A DNA stretch of 64,000 nt from Halobacteriovorax marinus (GCA_002163155.1 MAAO01000006.1:1364001-1428000), one strand, 5' to 3'. Shown: positions 24,846-33,976, numbered from the stretch's first letter. Translations and numbers: made by a program. The notes: generated from the sequence alone by a model not told the origin.

Positions 24846-25013
24846 ACTGACTCCTAAATAAAAAAAAAATGGTTATTTTTTGGCACTCTACACTTTGTGG
24901 AAATCATTTCAATAAGAAAAATGAGAATTGTAAAAGTTCATAAGTCTACGCATTGACAACAGTTAAACACTGTCAACCAAGGGGATGAATATAGAGAGAA
25001 ATATCCACAAACC

Positions 25014-25127
25014 TACCTAAAGAAGATAGGAGGGGTCTTCTCCGTTCAAGTTATTTCGAAATTTTTCATGGGAGGAAGTTGGTTCTTCAAGATTTCTTGA
25101 GTAATGCGTTTGAGTTGTAGTATCCTT
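25014..25127 (+). repeat. Dispersed repeat R17 (central deletion)
   Basis: Left part tacctaaagaagatagg and right part gatttcttgagtaatgcg to tatcctt are present; the middle is about 25 bp shorter than consensus. The R17-R18 interval (25128-25232) holds no gene, so this is an empty unit. Confidence 0.75.
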
Positions 25128-25232
25128 TATCCTTTTTTCAACATTTTAGTTTTCCTCGTCGTTGTTTATGATATTTATATATATATCCAAAAGAATTATT
25201 CTCTGTAAGAACTTTTGTAAAAAATAATCTGT

Positions 25233-25301
25233 TATCTAGGTAAAGTAAGAGAGTTATTTTTCATTTAAATTAAATTTATGATTTTAATTTGTTCTATTCT
25301 T
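25233..25301 (+). repeat. Dispersed repeat R18 (strongly shortened)
   Basis: 69 bp: left end tatctaggtaaagtaagag and a right end ttttaatttgttctattctt, with the middle missing. Confidence 0.6.
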
Positions 25302-25353
25302 CTATGGTTCTTGAAATTTAAGTCGATATAAATAATTAAATGAACTAAAAATA

Positions 25354-25476
25354 TTAACTTTTATTAAACTGTGCCAACTTCCTCGCCTCATCTAAGTTGA
25401 TTTCGTAATTAACAAAGAGTCTGTAAAAGTAATTTTTCTTCACTTTAAAGAAAGGAACGTCTGTATTTAAATTTGT
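25354..25476 (-). pseudogene. Short gene fragment, possibly SPOR-like
   Basis: Forty codons without a start: VPFFKVKKNYFYRLFVNYEI then NLDEARKLAQFNKS. The pattern Y-R-x-F-V-x-Y-x7-EARKLA resembles the end of a SPOR domain, but this is a weak call. The rest of the gap 24846-25580 has only R17, R18 and AT-rich sequence. Confidence 0.3.
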
Positions 25477-25580
25477 CTACCTAAAATATTTCACTATCTA
25501 GAAATGTTGTTTGATGAATAAAGCCGTATGAGATATAAGTCGACTGAAATATTATGCATTAACAAATACAAAGGACCAAT

Positions 25581-28151
25581 ATGATCTACCTAAAAGTCAT
25601 CTCAGCTTTTATATTATTATCTATAAGTGCATCTCAAGCATCATCAATAAATACACAAGCGGAATTTAAGCAACATTGCAAAGAAGGTCAAAATCTTGAT
25701 GCTTTAGAGGCAGTTATTAAATCAGGAACGTTTGGTATTAATCAAATTCTAGATGGAAGAACATGCTTACAAGTTGCTTCTTGGTTTGGCAAAGTCGAGG
25801 TAGTCAAGTTACTTATGTCTATGCCCGGTTTAAATATCAATGTAACCAATGGTGCTAGAATGTCTTCATTAGCTTTAGCTGCAACATCTGGAAAAGGAAA
25901 AGGTAAAGTGATAACAGAATTACTTACTCATCCATCTATAGATGTAAACAATAGAGATCTAGCCGGGAACACTTGTCTAAATTCTGGAGCAGGACATGAA
26001 AATAGTGAAGTGTTGAGAGCTCTCCTTACTAGTTCTAAAATTAATGTTAACAATGCAAACGGATATGGCTGGACTCCTCTAATATCAGCAGTAAATAGTA
26101 ATAGGCTTGAAAACGTAAAACTTCTACTTTCGAATCCAGAAGTAAAAACTGATCCTAAGAATAGAGATGGTGAAACTGCGCTGGATATTGCGAGAAGAAA
26201 AGGCTTCACTAGTATCGTTGAGTTTATGACTGCTCCAGTTGACGTTAGTGATGTTCTTAGTCCAAACTTTGGAAATGGCCCTTTTCTTTTTTCAAAATAT
26301 CAAAGAGTAGAGTCAGCTAATTGCTCAAGGTCATTATATTACCGCTTCTTTAGGTCAACATATACTGAGCCACGTTTCACAAAAAAGCATTACTTACGTA
26401 TTAAGAATGAAGAGAGCTCACAGTCTCAAAAAAGCCTTCAAATTGAAAGAAGCACTAATGGGTTAGGTATTTATAAGTTTAAATATGAAAATGGCATTAC
26501 TTACTTTAGTGATATAAATACCCAGGAGGAATCACTTAACGTTAATGGCTGTAACTATATACTGCCGCGACCTGAAAGACTCAATTTAACACCAGAACTT
26601 GATACCAGCATTAAGAGTTTCAATGATGCTATGACAAAAGTTAAAGAAATAACTCTTGGAAGTGGTGAAGCATACAAAGTTAAATTCTCCAATTTTGAAG
26701 TCGCTAAGAATGCAAACCATTGTACTTTCAATATTGCTTATGAGTGTCAAGGTGAGAGCTGTTCAAGCGACGTGAAGAAGACCAATATTCAGTTTAACTT
26801 TCAAAAAGGTATTGGTTGGAGTAAACCAAAAGAAGGCAATCTTGAATTGGTGGTAGATACAGAAGGTAATTCGGCTACAACGTTTAATTCTGAGAATAGG
26901 GCAGAAACTAACAAAGTTAAGAGTATCTTTTTTGAATCTCAAGAAGAAGCAATGAAAGTAAGAAATGCATTTAATGATGTTATCAATAAGCGATGCTCTG
27001 ATGAATATGTAAACATTTGTGATCGAGGACGTATTGCTGATGCATTTTATAGAACTCTTGATGGGTGGACCTGTAAAAAAGTTGTAAGATCAGAATTCTC
27101 TAAAACTACAGAAATTTATAAAGACTTCAGATATGACCGTAACCTTACGAAATTTCCAAAGTTTGCAGAGAACGCTTTTGATGGTTTCATAAATGTTAAA
27201 AAAGTTCATATCCTCTTCCATCCATTCAATAAAATCCCTGAAGGAGCATTGGATGATTTAAAGAGTGTTGAGATGATGACTTTCAGAGGAGGTAACCTCC
27301 AAAAGATAAGTGCTAATACGTTTAGTAAATTAGAAAATGTTAAAGAATTAAAATTCTCTCTAAATAGAATTAACAAAATTGGAACCGGTGCATTTACAAA
27401 CTTGGAAAAACTCATAAAGTTAGATCTAGAAGAAAATAAAATTACAAAAATTGATGCCTCGGCTTTTTCAGGTCTATACTCTCTTGAGAAGCTATTTTTA
27501 GGAGAAAATATTGAAAAAATTGAAAGAGGTCTTTTTGGCGACCTTATAAGTTTAAAAGAATTAACTATTGTAGGTACTTTTACATCAATTCCGGACTTCC
27601 TTTTTGGAAGCATGCTGAACCTTGAGATCTTGGGGATACATGGAGAAGTAGAGAGCTTAAGCTTTAAATCAATGAATGGTTTACTTAATTTAAAGAGATT
27701 AAATTTAAACGGTAATAAACTTACTGAATTATCGAATGATCTTTTTACAAGCTCACCAAATATTACAAATCTGCAAATGCAGAATAACAGAATAAGTAAA
27801 ATTGGTGATAAGACATTTAAAAATCTACCTAACCTGACTTGGCTTGAGATAGATGAGAATAAGCTTACAAAAATTAACTCCAAAGTATTCAGCTCTCTGT
27901 CAAAGCTTACAAGCTTGGATCTTAGAAAAAATAATATCAGTAAGATATCTCGTGGTGCCTTTTCAGGAATGAAGAGTATGGAGGCGTTCAGGCTATCTAA
28001 TAATGATATCTCAAGCTTTCCAAGAAATACGTTCAAAGGGCTCAATTTTCTGGAGTACATCTACATGGAAAATAATCCAATGAGAAGATTCTCTAGATCA
28101 AAGCTTGGTATGAGAGCAGAAGCATATATGTTTGATGTTGAAGAAATCTAA
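25581..28151 (+). CDS. Secreted ankyrin plus leucine-rich-repeat protein
   Basis: 856 residues. Signal peptide (KVISAFILLSISASQASS); five or so ankyrin repeats at about residues 25-220 (RTCLQVASWFGKVEVVKLLM; TPLISAVNSNRLENVKLLLS); a cysteine-containing middle region (230-480) with a module shared with two neighbours; then about a dozen LRRs from residue 530 to 845 (LENVKELKFSLNRINKIGTG; LTSLDLRKNNISKISRGAFS) of the typical x-L-x2-L-x-L-x2-N-x-I type. Both repeat types bind proteins, so an exported adhesin or host/prey-contact protein is plausible. Such an ANK-LRR fusion is uncommon in bacteria. Confidence 0.9.
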   Translation: MIYLKVISAFILLSISASQASSINTQAEFKQHCKEGQNLDALEAVIKSGTFGINQILDGRTCLQVASWFGKVEVVKLLMSMPGLNINVTNGARMSSLALAATSGKGKGKVITELLTHPSIDVNNRDLAGNTCLNSGAGHENSEVLRALLTSSKINVNNANGYGWTPLISAVNSNRLENVKLLLSNPEVKTDPKNRDGETALDIARRKGFTSIVEFMTAPVDVSDVLSPNFGNGPFLFSKYQRVESANCSRSLYYRFFRSTYTEPRFTKKHYLRIKNEESSQSQKSLQIERSTNGLGIYKFKYENGITYFSDINTQEESLNVNGCNYILPRPERLNLTPELDTSIKSFNDAMTKVKEITLGSGEAYKVKFSNFEVAKNANHCTFNIAYECQGESCSSDVKKTNIQFNFQKGIGWSKPKEGNLELVVDTEGNSATTFNSENRAETNKVKSIFFESQEEAMKVRNAFNDVINKRCSDEYVNICDRGRIADAFYRTLDGWTCKKVVRSEFSKTTEIYKDFRYDRNLTKFPKFAENAFDGFINVKKVHILFHPFNKIPEGALDDLKSVEMMTFRGGNLQKISANTFSKLENVKELKFSLNRINKIGTGAFTNLEKLIKLDLEENKITKIDASAFSGLYSLEKLFLGENIEKIERGLFGDLISLKELTIVGTFTSIPDFLFGSMLNLEILGIHGEVESLSFKSMNGLLNLKRLNLNGNKLTELSNDLFTSSPNITNLQMQNNRISKIGDKTFKNLPNLTWLEIDENKLTKINSKVFSSLSKLTSLDLRKNNISKISRGAFSGMKSMEAFRLSNNDISSFPRNTFKGLNFLEYIYMENNPMRRFSRSKLGMRAEAYMFDVEEI

Positions 28152-28162
28152 AATGATTCGAA

Positions 28163-28187
28163 TGGGCCCTGTACAAAGACAGGGCCA
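28163..28187. terminator. Terminator after ankyrin-LRR gene
   Basis: GC-rich hairpin TGGGCCCTGT / ACAGGGCCA with a 6-base loop, 12 bp after the stop codon, followed by an AT-rich tail. Confidence 0.8.
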
Positions 28188-28202
28188 TTTATAACTTAAC
28201 TA

Positions 28203-28545
28203 AATTATTCACCCTCATTTTAATTTCTTTAAAAGGAACTCGATTTTAAATGCAGCTAAAGATCGTGTTCAAGTGGATACCTGTCTTAATGCTAATGATG
28301 CTGATAAAATTCTCAAAGAGCTAAAGTATGACCTTCTTGTAACAGATATTATAATGCCTGGGAGATCGGGGGTCGAGTTAATACGTTGGGTAAGAGAAAG
28401 TGGAAATGATATACAGATTTGTGTTTACTCTTCAATTAGAGATAAGGAAACTATAGATGAGTTCGAACTATTAAATGTTAGTTTACTTGTTATGAAGCCG
28501 GGGATAGTGCCTGAAGTTGCTAAGGAGCTCTTGACCCTTGTTTAA
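28203..28545 (+). pseudogene. Response-regulator receiver domain, N-terminus missing
   Basis: Open frame from a TAA at about 28200 to the stop at 28545. It encodes DKILKELKYDLLVTDIIMPG with the phospho-acceptor aspartate, then IQICVYSSI and a conserved lysine (MKPGIVPE). The first strand and the acidic pocket residues of the receiver are missing. An internal start at 28273 would give 90 residues that cannot fold as a full receiver. Confidence 0.7.
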
Positions 28546-28614
28546 GTATACTTCTAATACGTGTATAACCGATGAGCAGTGCTAAGCTCATTATCACTAA
28601 AAAACTATATTCTA

Positions 28615-28911
28615 CTATCTATTACTTTGTTGAGTTGGCCATAAAAAACTACTTCCGATTAAAAAACTAGCACCAGAGTAATCAAAGTATTTTCGCGACT
28701 TTTCATCCATTAACATTGTTCTTGCAGTTGAAGCAATGATCATAGATGCCACATTGCCCCTACATCACCGACTATTCACTCTAGGGTCACTTGGTACCTT
28801 TTGAATTATGTTGTGTCTCAAAGGGAGCCACGTACCTAAAAATTGACTAAAGTTTAAACAATCCCCATGTTTACTTGTAAATTCTTCAACAATAAAGTAT
28901 CTACGTTTGTC
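28615..28911 (-). pseudogene. Unrecognised gene fragment with one nonsense codon
   Basis: Ninety-eight codons in one minus-strand frame broken by a single TGA: FIVEEFTSKHGDCLNFSQFL, GTWLPLRHNIIQKVPSDPRV, stop, then GNVASMIIASTARTMLMDEK and GASFLIGSSFLWPTQQSNR. The composition is protein-like throughout. No start codon or family is recognised. The surrounding 28546-28944 has nothing else. Confidence 0.45.
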
Positions 28912-28944
28912 TTAAGTTATTATTAAAGAAAACAGGAGCTTATA

Positions 28945-30192
28945 ATGAAAAAAATTTTTAGTATTCTAATTCTATTGTCCGTTTCACTCACTGCTACAGC
29001 ATTTGATGACTGGGATGATGATGACTGGGATGATGAGTATACAGAAATTTTTGATAGGAGTAGAGAGTCATTACGTATGAGTGATCTTTCTAATATTCCT
29101 CCTCTTGTTCTTGAAAAGGCACCGGGCCAATCAAATAACGATGTAATACGAGCGGACAAACTATTGTCTTCAGTTCTTGTAATGAGTCTTCACTTAAATA
29201 ACGAGCACAATCTTAGAAGTGATACTGGTGAAATACAAAGGATAAAGGAATTAACTCCATTCACAAAATTTGATTTAGAAGAAGGGGGAGGTGGAAGATT
29301 CTCCGATATGAATCTATATATGGATGATATTGAAAATTCTAAACTGTATAAAAATCTTCATGCATTAAATGAAAGAATAAGAACAATGAATAATAGGTGT
29401 TCTTTAGAAAATAAAGTGATGAAAGGCGAATTGCCTGATTCGGCCATAGATGAAAATAATAGAATTATGCCTCTTTTTACTGAAGTACTAGAGCATGTTG
29501 GAGTTGGAACACAGCATCACTATGGGCTCAAATCAGTGATCATTGGTGACCTTAATAACTTTGGATATAATAATAGTGAATCAAGTCGTCCATATAATTT
29601 TTGCCAAGATAATATGAGCTTCGACCATTTAGATAATTTGTCATCTAGAGATGCTCATATGAAAACACCTTTATACGAATTAAATACTCTCTACTGTGAA
29701 GAGTTCAATAAACTTCATGCTTGTACTATCGATTACATGAGTCGTTTTAGAAATCGTAATACTGGAAGAACAATTGATACTCGCAAAAGAATGGAAAGCT
29801 TGAAGGTATTAGCTGAGTCTTTAAAGAGTGTGACTACTGTCTATTCAGAAAGTATATCGAAGGTTTCTAATCTTGTAGTTAAGGAAATAATCATCAACGA
29901 AAATACAATGTGTAATGTTGAGGCCGTTTTCTGTAAAGAGAATGACAAGAGTTGTTCCAAAGCATCCTATCATTTAAACTTTATGTTTGATAATAATGTA
30001 GTACTTAAGGAAAGTCGTTCTTCTCGTGAGTTAAGTATCGATAACGAAGCGACTCATTCAAACCTAATCAAGATTATGAGTAGTGGACCGATGAAAATGG
30101 ATTTTATGAGTAGAATAAAATTTTCTAATCGTGAAGATGTAAAACGTACGATTAAGGCCTTTAATACTCTGAATAGAGAATGTAAACTTTAG
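28945..30192 (+). CDS. Secreted protein with shared C-terminal module, 415 aa
   Basis: Signal peptide (IFSILILLSVSLTATAF) followed by a very acidic stretch with DDWDDDDWDDEY, then a mostly helical body. The last 120 residues (VKEIIINENTMCNVEAVFC ... NREDVKRTIKAFNTLNREC) show the same strand/cysteine/helix pattern as the middle of the ankyrin-LRR protein and the end of the 141-aa protein at 22350. An AGGAG ribosome site precedes the ATG. The acidic segment may bind metal ions such as Ca2+. The function is unknown. Confidence 0.7.
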   Translation: MKKIFSILILLSVSLTATAFDDWDDDDWDDEYTEIFDRSRESLRMSDLSNIPPLVLEKAPGQSNNDVIRADKLLSSVLVMSLHLNNEHNLRSDTGEIQRIKELTPFTKFDLEEGGGGRFSDMNLYMDDIENSKLYKNLHALNERIRTMNNRCSLENKVMKGELPDSAIDENNRIMPLFTEVLEHVGVGTQHHYGLKSVIIGDLNNFGYNNSESSRPYNFCQDNMSFDHLDNLSSRDAHMKTPLYELNTLYCEEFNKLHACTIDYMSRFRNRNTGRTIDTRKRMESLKVLAESLKSVTTVYSESISKVSNLVVKEIIINENTMCNVEAVFCKENDKSCSKASYHLNFMFDNNVVLKESRSSRELSIDNEATHSNLIKIMSSGPMKMDFMSRIKFSNREDVKRTIKAFNTLNRECKL

Positions 30193-30204
30193 AATCAAAT
30201 AAAT

Positions 30205-30225
30205 GGCCTTGAGCTAATCAAGGCC
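30205..30225. terminator. Terminator after 415-aa secreted protein gene
   Basis: GGCCTTGA / TCAAGGCC stem with a 5-base loop, 13 bp after the stop codon. Confidence 0.7.
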
Positions 30226-30234
30226 TTATGTATC

Positions 30235-30282
30235 TATCTAAGTAAACTAGGGGAGTCCTTCTCCAAGGTTTAATCTATCCTT
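30235..30282 (+). repeat. Dispersed repeat R19 (ends only)
   Basis: 48 bp: tatctaagtaaactagggg, agtccttctcc and the right end ctatcctt. About 90 bp of the middle is deleted. Confidence 0.65.
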
Positions 30283-30389
30283 TCCTATAACGTAACTCCT
30301 TAATATCTTGAATGTTCTCTCTTGTTTTTTTTACAAAAGGATGGATATCAATCTTCATTATTGGTAGTAAATACTTAAGGAGCCTTTAA

Positions 30390-31460
30390 ATGAAGAAGCT
30401 ATTAATCATTCTGCCTTTACTATTTTCACAGTTCACTATGGCCAATTGTGAAATGGATTTAGCACAAACTGTAAGCTGGTTAAATGATAGCTTCCCAAGT
30501 GATTCTCCTTTTACAGAACTATCGATTAAAAGTGCTACCTATTTAGATTTAGGTAACAAGTGTATACTAGATAAAGAACTTTCGAATCTATGTTCCCTAA
30601 CACATATACAATCTCTTGATCTCTACAATGATCACTGTTCTGAAAAGTTAGACGGTACAGGATTAAAAGATTTATTGGCCCTAAAGAATTTAACGTCTTT
30701 GGATTTAGACTATAACGACATAGAACTTTCAAAATTAAGAGACTTAAAAAATATAAGTCACCTAAAGTTGTTAGGAAATAAATTAAATGAAAAAGATCTT
30801 TCTATTCTTACAGAACTAAAAGGCTTAAAAGATTTAAATCTTGCTGATAATAATTTAACACATAAGAGTATTAAGCAACTTAAAGGACTTACTACAAGAT
30901 TTTTAAATCTTGGAAACAATGCCTTTTCTGATGAAGACTTTGATGGTTTATCGAAACTTAATATATTAGAACTTGCGCTTGCTCCTTATTCTAAAAATAA
31001 CAAACTAGAAGCAACAATTGGTGATACGTTCTGGCAAGAGCTAGATAAAATGCAAATTCATTCTTTAGGACTTACAATAGAACAGGCCTCTTCAAAAATA
31101 CCTACAAACTTAAAGCTCGATAACCTAAAAAGTATTTCAATTAGTAGAGGTATTTTTTCCAATTCAAACTTTGAAAGTTTTAAAAAATATAATAAGATTA
31201 CTTTATTCATCTTTGATTTTGTTCCATTTAGTCCAAGGGCCAGAGTTAAGGCGCAAAGTTGGATTATTAATCAAGACTCTTTCACTAAATTGAACTTAAG
31301 TTCATTCAAGTTGGATTTTGGAATTGATTTTCTAAAAGAAATAGCGAATAAGAAAGTTGTTAATGAAGTGACTATTAATAAAAGTCTTGCAGAGAGAATT
31401 GGTCATCAGGCTCTCTTTGAATTAGCCAAAAGTTTCGAAGATTTTAAAATATCTTTCTAA
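30390..31460 (+). CDS. Secreted leucine-rich-repeat protein, 356 aa
   Basis: Signal peptide (LLIILPLLFSQFTMANC), a capping region, then about seven LRRs between residues 60 and 190 (ALKNLTSLDLDYNDIELSKL; GLKDLNLADNNLTHKSIKQL), and a C-terminal beta/alpha region that looks like decayed LRRs. It probably acts as an exported protein-binding scaffold. An AAGGAG site precedes the ATG. A separate family from the ankyrin-LRR protein by repeat spacing. Confidence 0.85.
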   Translation: MKKLLIILPLLFSQFTMANCEMDLAQTVSWLNDSFPSDSPFTELSIKSATYLDLGNKCILDKELSNLCSLTHIQSLDLYNDHCSEKLDGTGLKDLLALKNLTSLDLDYNDIELSKLRDLKNISHLKLLGNKLNEKDLSILTELKGLKDLNLADNNLTHKSIKQLKGLTTRFLNLGNNAFSDEDFDGLSKLNILELALAPYSKNNKLEATIGDTFWQELDKMQIHSLGLTIEQASSKIPTNLKLDNLKSISISRGIFSNSNFESFKKYNKITLFIFDFVPFSPRARVKAQSWIINQDSFTKLNLSSFKLDFGIDFLKEIANKKVVNEVTINKSLAERIGHQALFELAKSFEDFKISF

Positions 31461-31483
31461 ATTATCTCTTGTTTGATGAGAGT

Positions 31484-31509
31484 AATGAAGTCGTCTCCAT
31501 GACTTCATT
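31484..31509. terminator. Terminator after LRR gene
   Basis: AATGAAGTC / GACTTCATT stem with an 8-base loop, followed by an AT-rich tail. Confidence 0.7.
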
Positions 31510-31544
31510 ATACAATACAAGAGCTTATTAAACGATTATTCTAA

Positions 31545-31836
31545 TTAGAAATTCTTAATTCTATTAACCAGATTAGGATAATCAATAAAGGGATTTCGAT
31601 TTCCCTGTAATCTCATAATTCGATCGTTTAGTTCTGTGTCAATTCTTCTTACAGGGTTTTCCTTGTGCCATTTTCTTAAAAAGTATTCTTGAGTGTCATT
31701 TATTTTCTTATGATATCTTGTTGAAAATAAAACAGAGCTCTTGCAATCTTTCCTCTATTTTTTTTTGGTGGTTGATAGTGATTATTTGAGCTTCTAATGA
31801 CATCCTGTGGAGTATTCACTAGAAGTCCAAGACCTG
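31545..31836 (-). pseudogene. Endonuclease I family, C-terminal fragment with frameshift, cut at R20
   Basis: The frame opens at the left edge of R20 and reads LLVNTPQDVIRSSNNHYQPP, then RGKIARALFYF, typical of endonuclease I (Endonuclease_1). After a one-base frameshift it continues with TRYHKKINDTQEYFLRKWHK, ENPVRRIDTELNDRIMRLQG and NRNPFIDYPNLVNRI, then a stop. The catalytic N-terminal half is missing. Secreted endonuclease I proteins degrade DNA and are common in bacterial predators. Confidence 0.85.
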
Positions 31837-31977
31837 CATTTAAGAAGATTGGAGAGTTCTTCTCCGTTTGAATTATTTTAACATGGTTTTGATTTATCTC
31901 ATTGAATAAATGAATGTCTGTAGGGGAGGTTAATACTTTAGAATTCTTGAATAAGGTGGTTAATTCGCCCTATCCTT
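31837..31977 (+). repeat. Dispersed repeat R20
   Basis: 141 bp, close to consensus except the left end (catttaag instead of tatctaag). It ends at the stop codon of the RelA/SpoT gene. Confidence 0.93.
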
Positions 31978-32979
31978 CTATAGCTGATCAAGAACAATTT
32001 GAGATAAGATTTTTAATAGATTTCTAGTATCCAAGAAATAATTAGGATAGGATTTTTGAATCTTTTCGACATCTTCAATATTAACAAAAACAATATTCTT
32101 AAATTCATTGTCTTTGTAATTTAACTCTTTCTCTGTATAGATTTTGATAGCTTTTGTAACGTTCTTTTTAGTGTACACGTCGATAGTTGTCGTTTTTTCT
32201 TTTAAGTCTAGTTCTAGGATCGCATACTTTCCCATTCTTCCTGTTTCATTTTGTTTATTAACTATAACCTGGATACTATTTGTTGTAGCGTTCAACCTTT
32301 CTATGACTTTTAAATCTTTAATTATTTTTTTTAATTGAGTTTTAAGTTTCTTCTTACTGAGTTTTAAGTGAATATCCAAAGGAGTAGAATTCTCTAGAAT
32401 TGCAAAATAAGAGCTAAGAAGACTGAAGAAGTCTTTCCATTGCTTATCACCTTCTCCCGTTTTAAAAGAAGTATTTTGCAGCTCTCCATATGTCTCTACT
32501 GCTGTGGCCCAGATGTGCTGTAAATCAGTCCTTAACTGAACCTCTATCAAGTCAGACTTCTTATTTTGATAGATTAAGTGAACTCCTCTATATCCATCAT
32601 TTTTTGGTGCACTGGTATAGTTGTCTAGCTTTTTTAATGTATGTTTATCTGGCAATATTCGTAGAGCAGTGAGGGCTTCATCCAAGGCATTTTTACTTTT
32701 TACCACAACTCTTAAGCCTGCTATGTCTTGGAGTGTACTTAATCTCATTGTTTTAAATCTTTTAAGTTTTATTTTTATAGAATCGATTCTTTTTAGCCTT
32801 CTAGATAATGTGACCCTTTCTTTCTCATCAGTCTTGATGGAGATCTTTTTGAAATAATAGTCAAGAGTGGTCGAGAAGCCGTCTCTCCATTGGAGTAGCT
32901 GCGCTAACTCCTCAGAATTTAGATTCTTTTCTGCCTTTAGTTTTTCTCCAATTCTGTCAATTCTCTTTTTAGAAATCAT
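31978..32979 (-). CDS. RelA/SpoT-domain nucleotide synthetase (small alarmone synthetase type)
   Basis: 333 residues. The synthetase domain is at about 60-190: LQDIAGLRVVV, DGYRGVHLIYQ (the Y-x-G-x-H region) and EVQLRTDLQHIWA with the catalytic-region glutamate. No HD hydrolase, TGS or ACT domain is present. The C-terminal ~130 residues are unassigned. Such single-domain enzymes make (p)ppGpp or, in toxSAS proteins, modify nucleotides or tRNA to stop growth, usually beside an antitoxin. No antitoxin gene is adjacent here. It is alone in the R20-R21 unit and its stop touches R20. Confidence 0.85.
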   Translation of the reverse strand: MISKKRIDRIGEKLKAEKNLNSEELAQLLQWRDGFSTTLDYYFKKISIKTDEKERVTLSRRLKRIDSIKIKLKRFKTMRLSTLQDIAGLRVVVKSKNALDEALTALRILPDKHTLKKLDNYTSAPKNDGYRGVHLIYQNKKSDLIEVQLRTDLQHIWATAVETYGELQNTSFKTGEGDKQWKDFFSLLSSYFAILENSTPLDIHLKLSKKKLKTQLKKIIKDLKVIERLNATTNSIQVIVNKQNETGRMGKYAILELDLKEKTTTIDVYTKKNVTKAIKIYTEKELNYKDNEFKNIVFVNIEDVEKIQKSYPNYFLDTRNLLKILSQIVLDQL

Positions 32980-33090
32980 TTAATAATGATATCATTATTA
33001 AGATTTTATCTATAGAAAAAAAAGTAATAGTAGCTGTAACTGGCTGAAATTTCATCAATTATCTTTCTGGCTCTTTTTGTGGACTGTTTT

Positions 33091-33227
33091 TATCTAAGGA
33101 AATTGGAGAGTTTTCTCCATTTTAATTGTTTAGATATGTTTTTGTTCATATTATTAAAACCTATGAATCTGTAAGGAGAATTCTACTTTAGAAGTTTTGA
33201 ATAAGGTGCTTAATTTGTCCTATCTTT
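33091..33227 (+). repeat. Dispersed repeat R21
   Basis: Full length, moderately conserved (tatctaaggaaattggag; ataaggtgcttaatttgtcc; tatcttt). The rest of the gap 32980-33412 holds only the hairpin at 33353. Confidence 0.88.
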
Positions 33228-33352
33228 TAGAGAGTTGAACTCTTTGGATTTATAACAAATGGATTTGACGAAGAAAAATTAATGTACTTATAGAAAATAT
33301 ATTAAATCGAATTCGCTTATAATATTAGAAATGATTGAAAACCTTCAAAAGT

Positions 33353-33394
33353 TTTGCTCCAGGGCACGATCTACGACAAGGACTCTGGAGCAAA
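33353..33394. terminator. Hairpin after the 187-aa secreted protein gene
   Basis: TTTGCTCCAG / CTGGAGCAAA, a perfect 10-bp stem with a 22-base loop, about 20 bp downstream of the minus-strand stop. Confidence 0.5.
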
Positions 33395-33412
33395 CACTAT
33401 GTTATAAAGTAA

Positions 33413-33976
33413 CTATTTAAACTTCTTACCAATCTTACACTCAAAATAGACTTCACTTTGTGGTTCATGGTCTTCGTCTCCCCAAGCGTGGTGAATCATA
33501 TTTCCAACACCACAACCGAAGAACATACCGCTATCATTTGATCTCTTAATAATTGAAATCATATTTGGTGTTTCATAAAGACCATTTTTATTTGCAGCGA
33601 TTACATCAAACTCTCTTTGGTATTCAAGTAGAATTGTTTTCTCACCATTTAGTGGAACTCTAATTCTTCCACCAATAGGAAGATGAATATCATGTTCATC
33701 TGAAAAAAAACGTGAAACTCTAGCAGAAATATATAATTCGACCTCAACAAGTCCGTCCGCAATTTCATAACCTACAGCTGCTGATAAATCAGAAGGGATA
33801 ATGGGCATATGAAGGTCTACCGTATAGTAAGTGTTTTTAAGAGCAGAGTGAAGAGTTGAGTCCATTTCGGAGACTTTGGTATCTACTATGTCATATAAGA
33901 ATAAGTTCTCTTCAGCTAAAGTATTAGCACTAGACAGCACCATACTGGCACATAAAAGTAATAATGATTTCTTCAT
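33413..33976 (-). CDS. Secreted protein, 187 aa
   Basis: Signal peptide (LLLLCASMVLSSANTLAEE). The mature part is beta-rich (VGYEIADGLVEVELYISARV; GGRIRVPLNGEKTILLEYQR) with a histidine/acidic loop HHAWGDEDHEPQ near the end. The alternating pattern could fit a small beta-barrel or periplasmic binding protein. No family is recognised. Confidence 0.6.
   Translation of the reverse strand: MKKSLLLLCASMVLSSANTLAEENLFLYDIVDTKVSEMDSTLHSALKNTYYTVDLHMPIIPSDLSAAVGYEIADGLVEVELYISARVSRFFSDEHDIHLPIGGRIRVPLNGEKTILLEYQREFDVIAANKNGLYETPNMISIIKRSNDSGMFFGCGVGNMIHHAWGDEDHEPQSEVYFECKIGKKFK

Noticed and set aside
27206-28060. 284-aa ORF antisense to the LRR region
   Set aside because: A mirror frame produced by the periodic LRR codons; the plus-strand protein has clear domains and a signal peptide.
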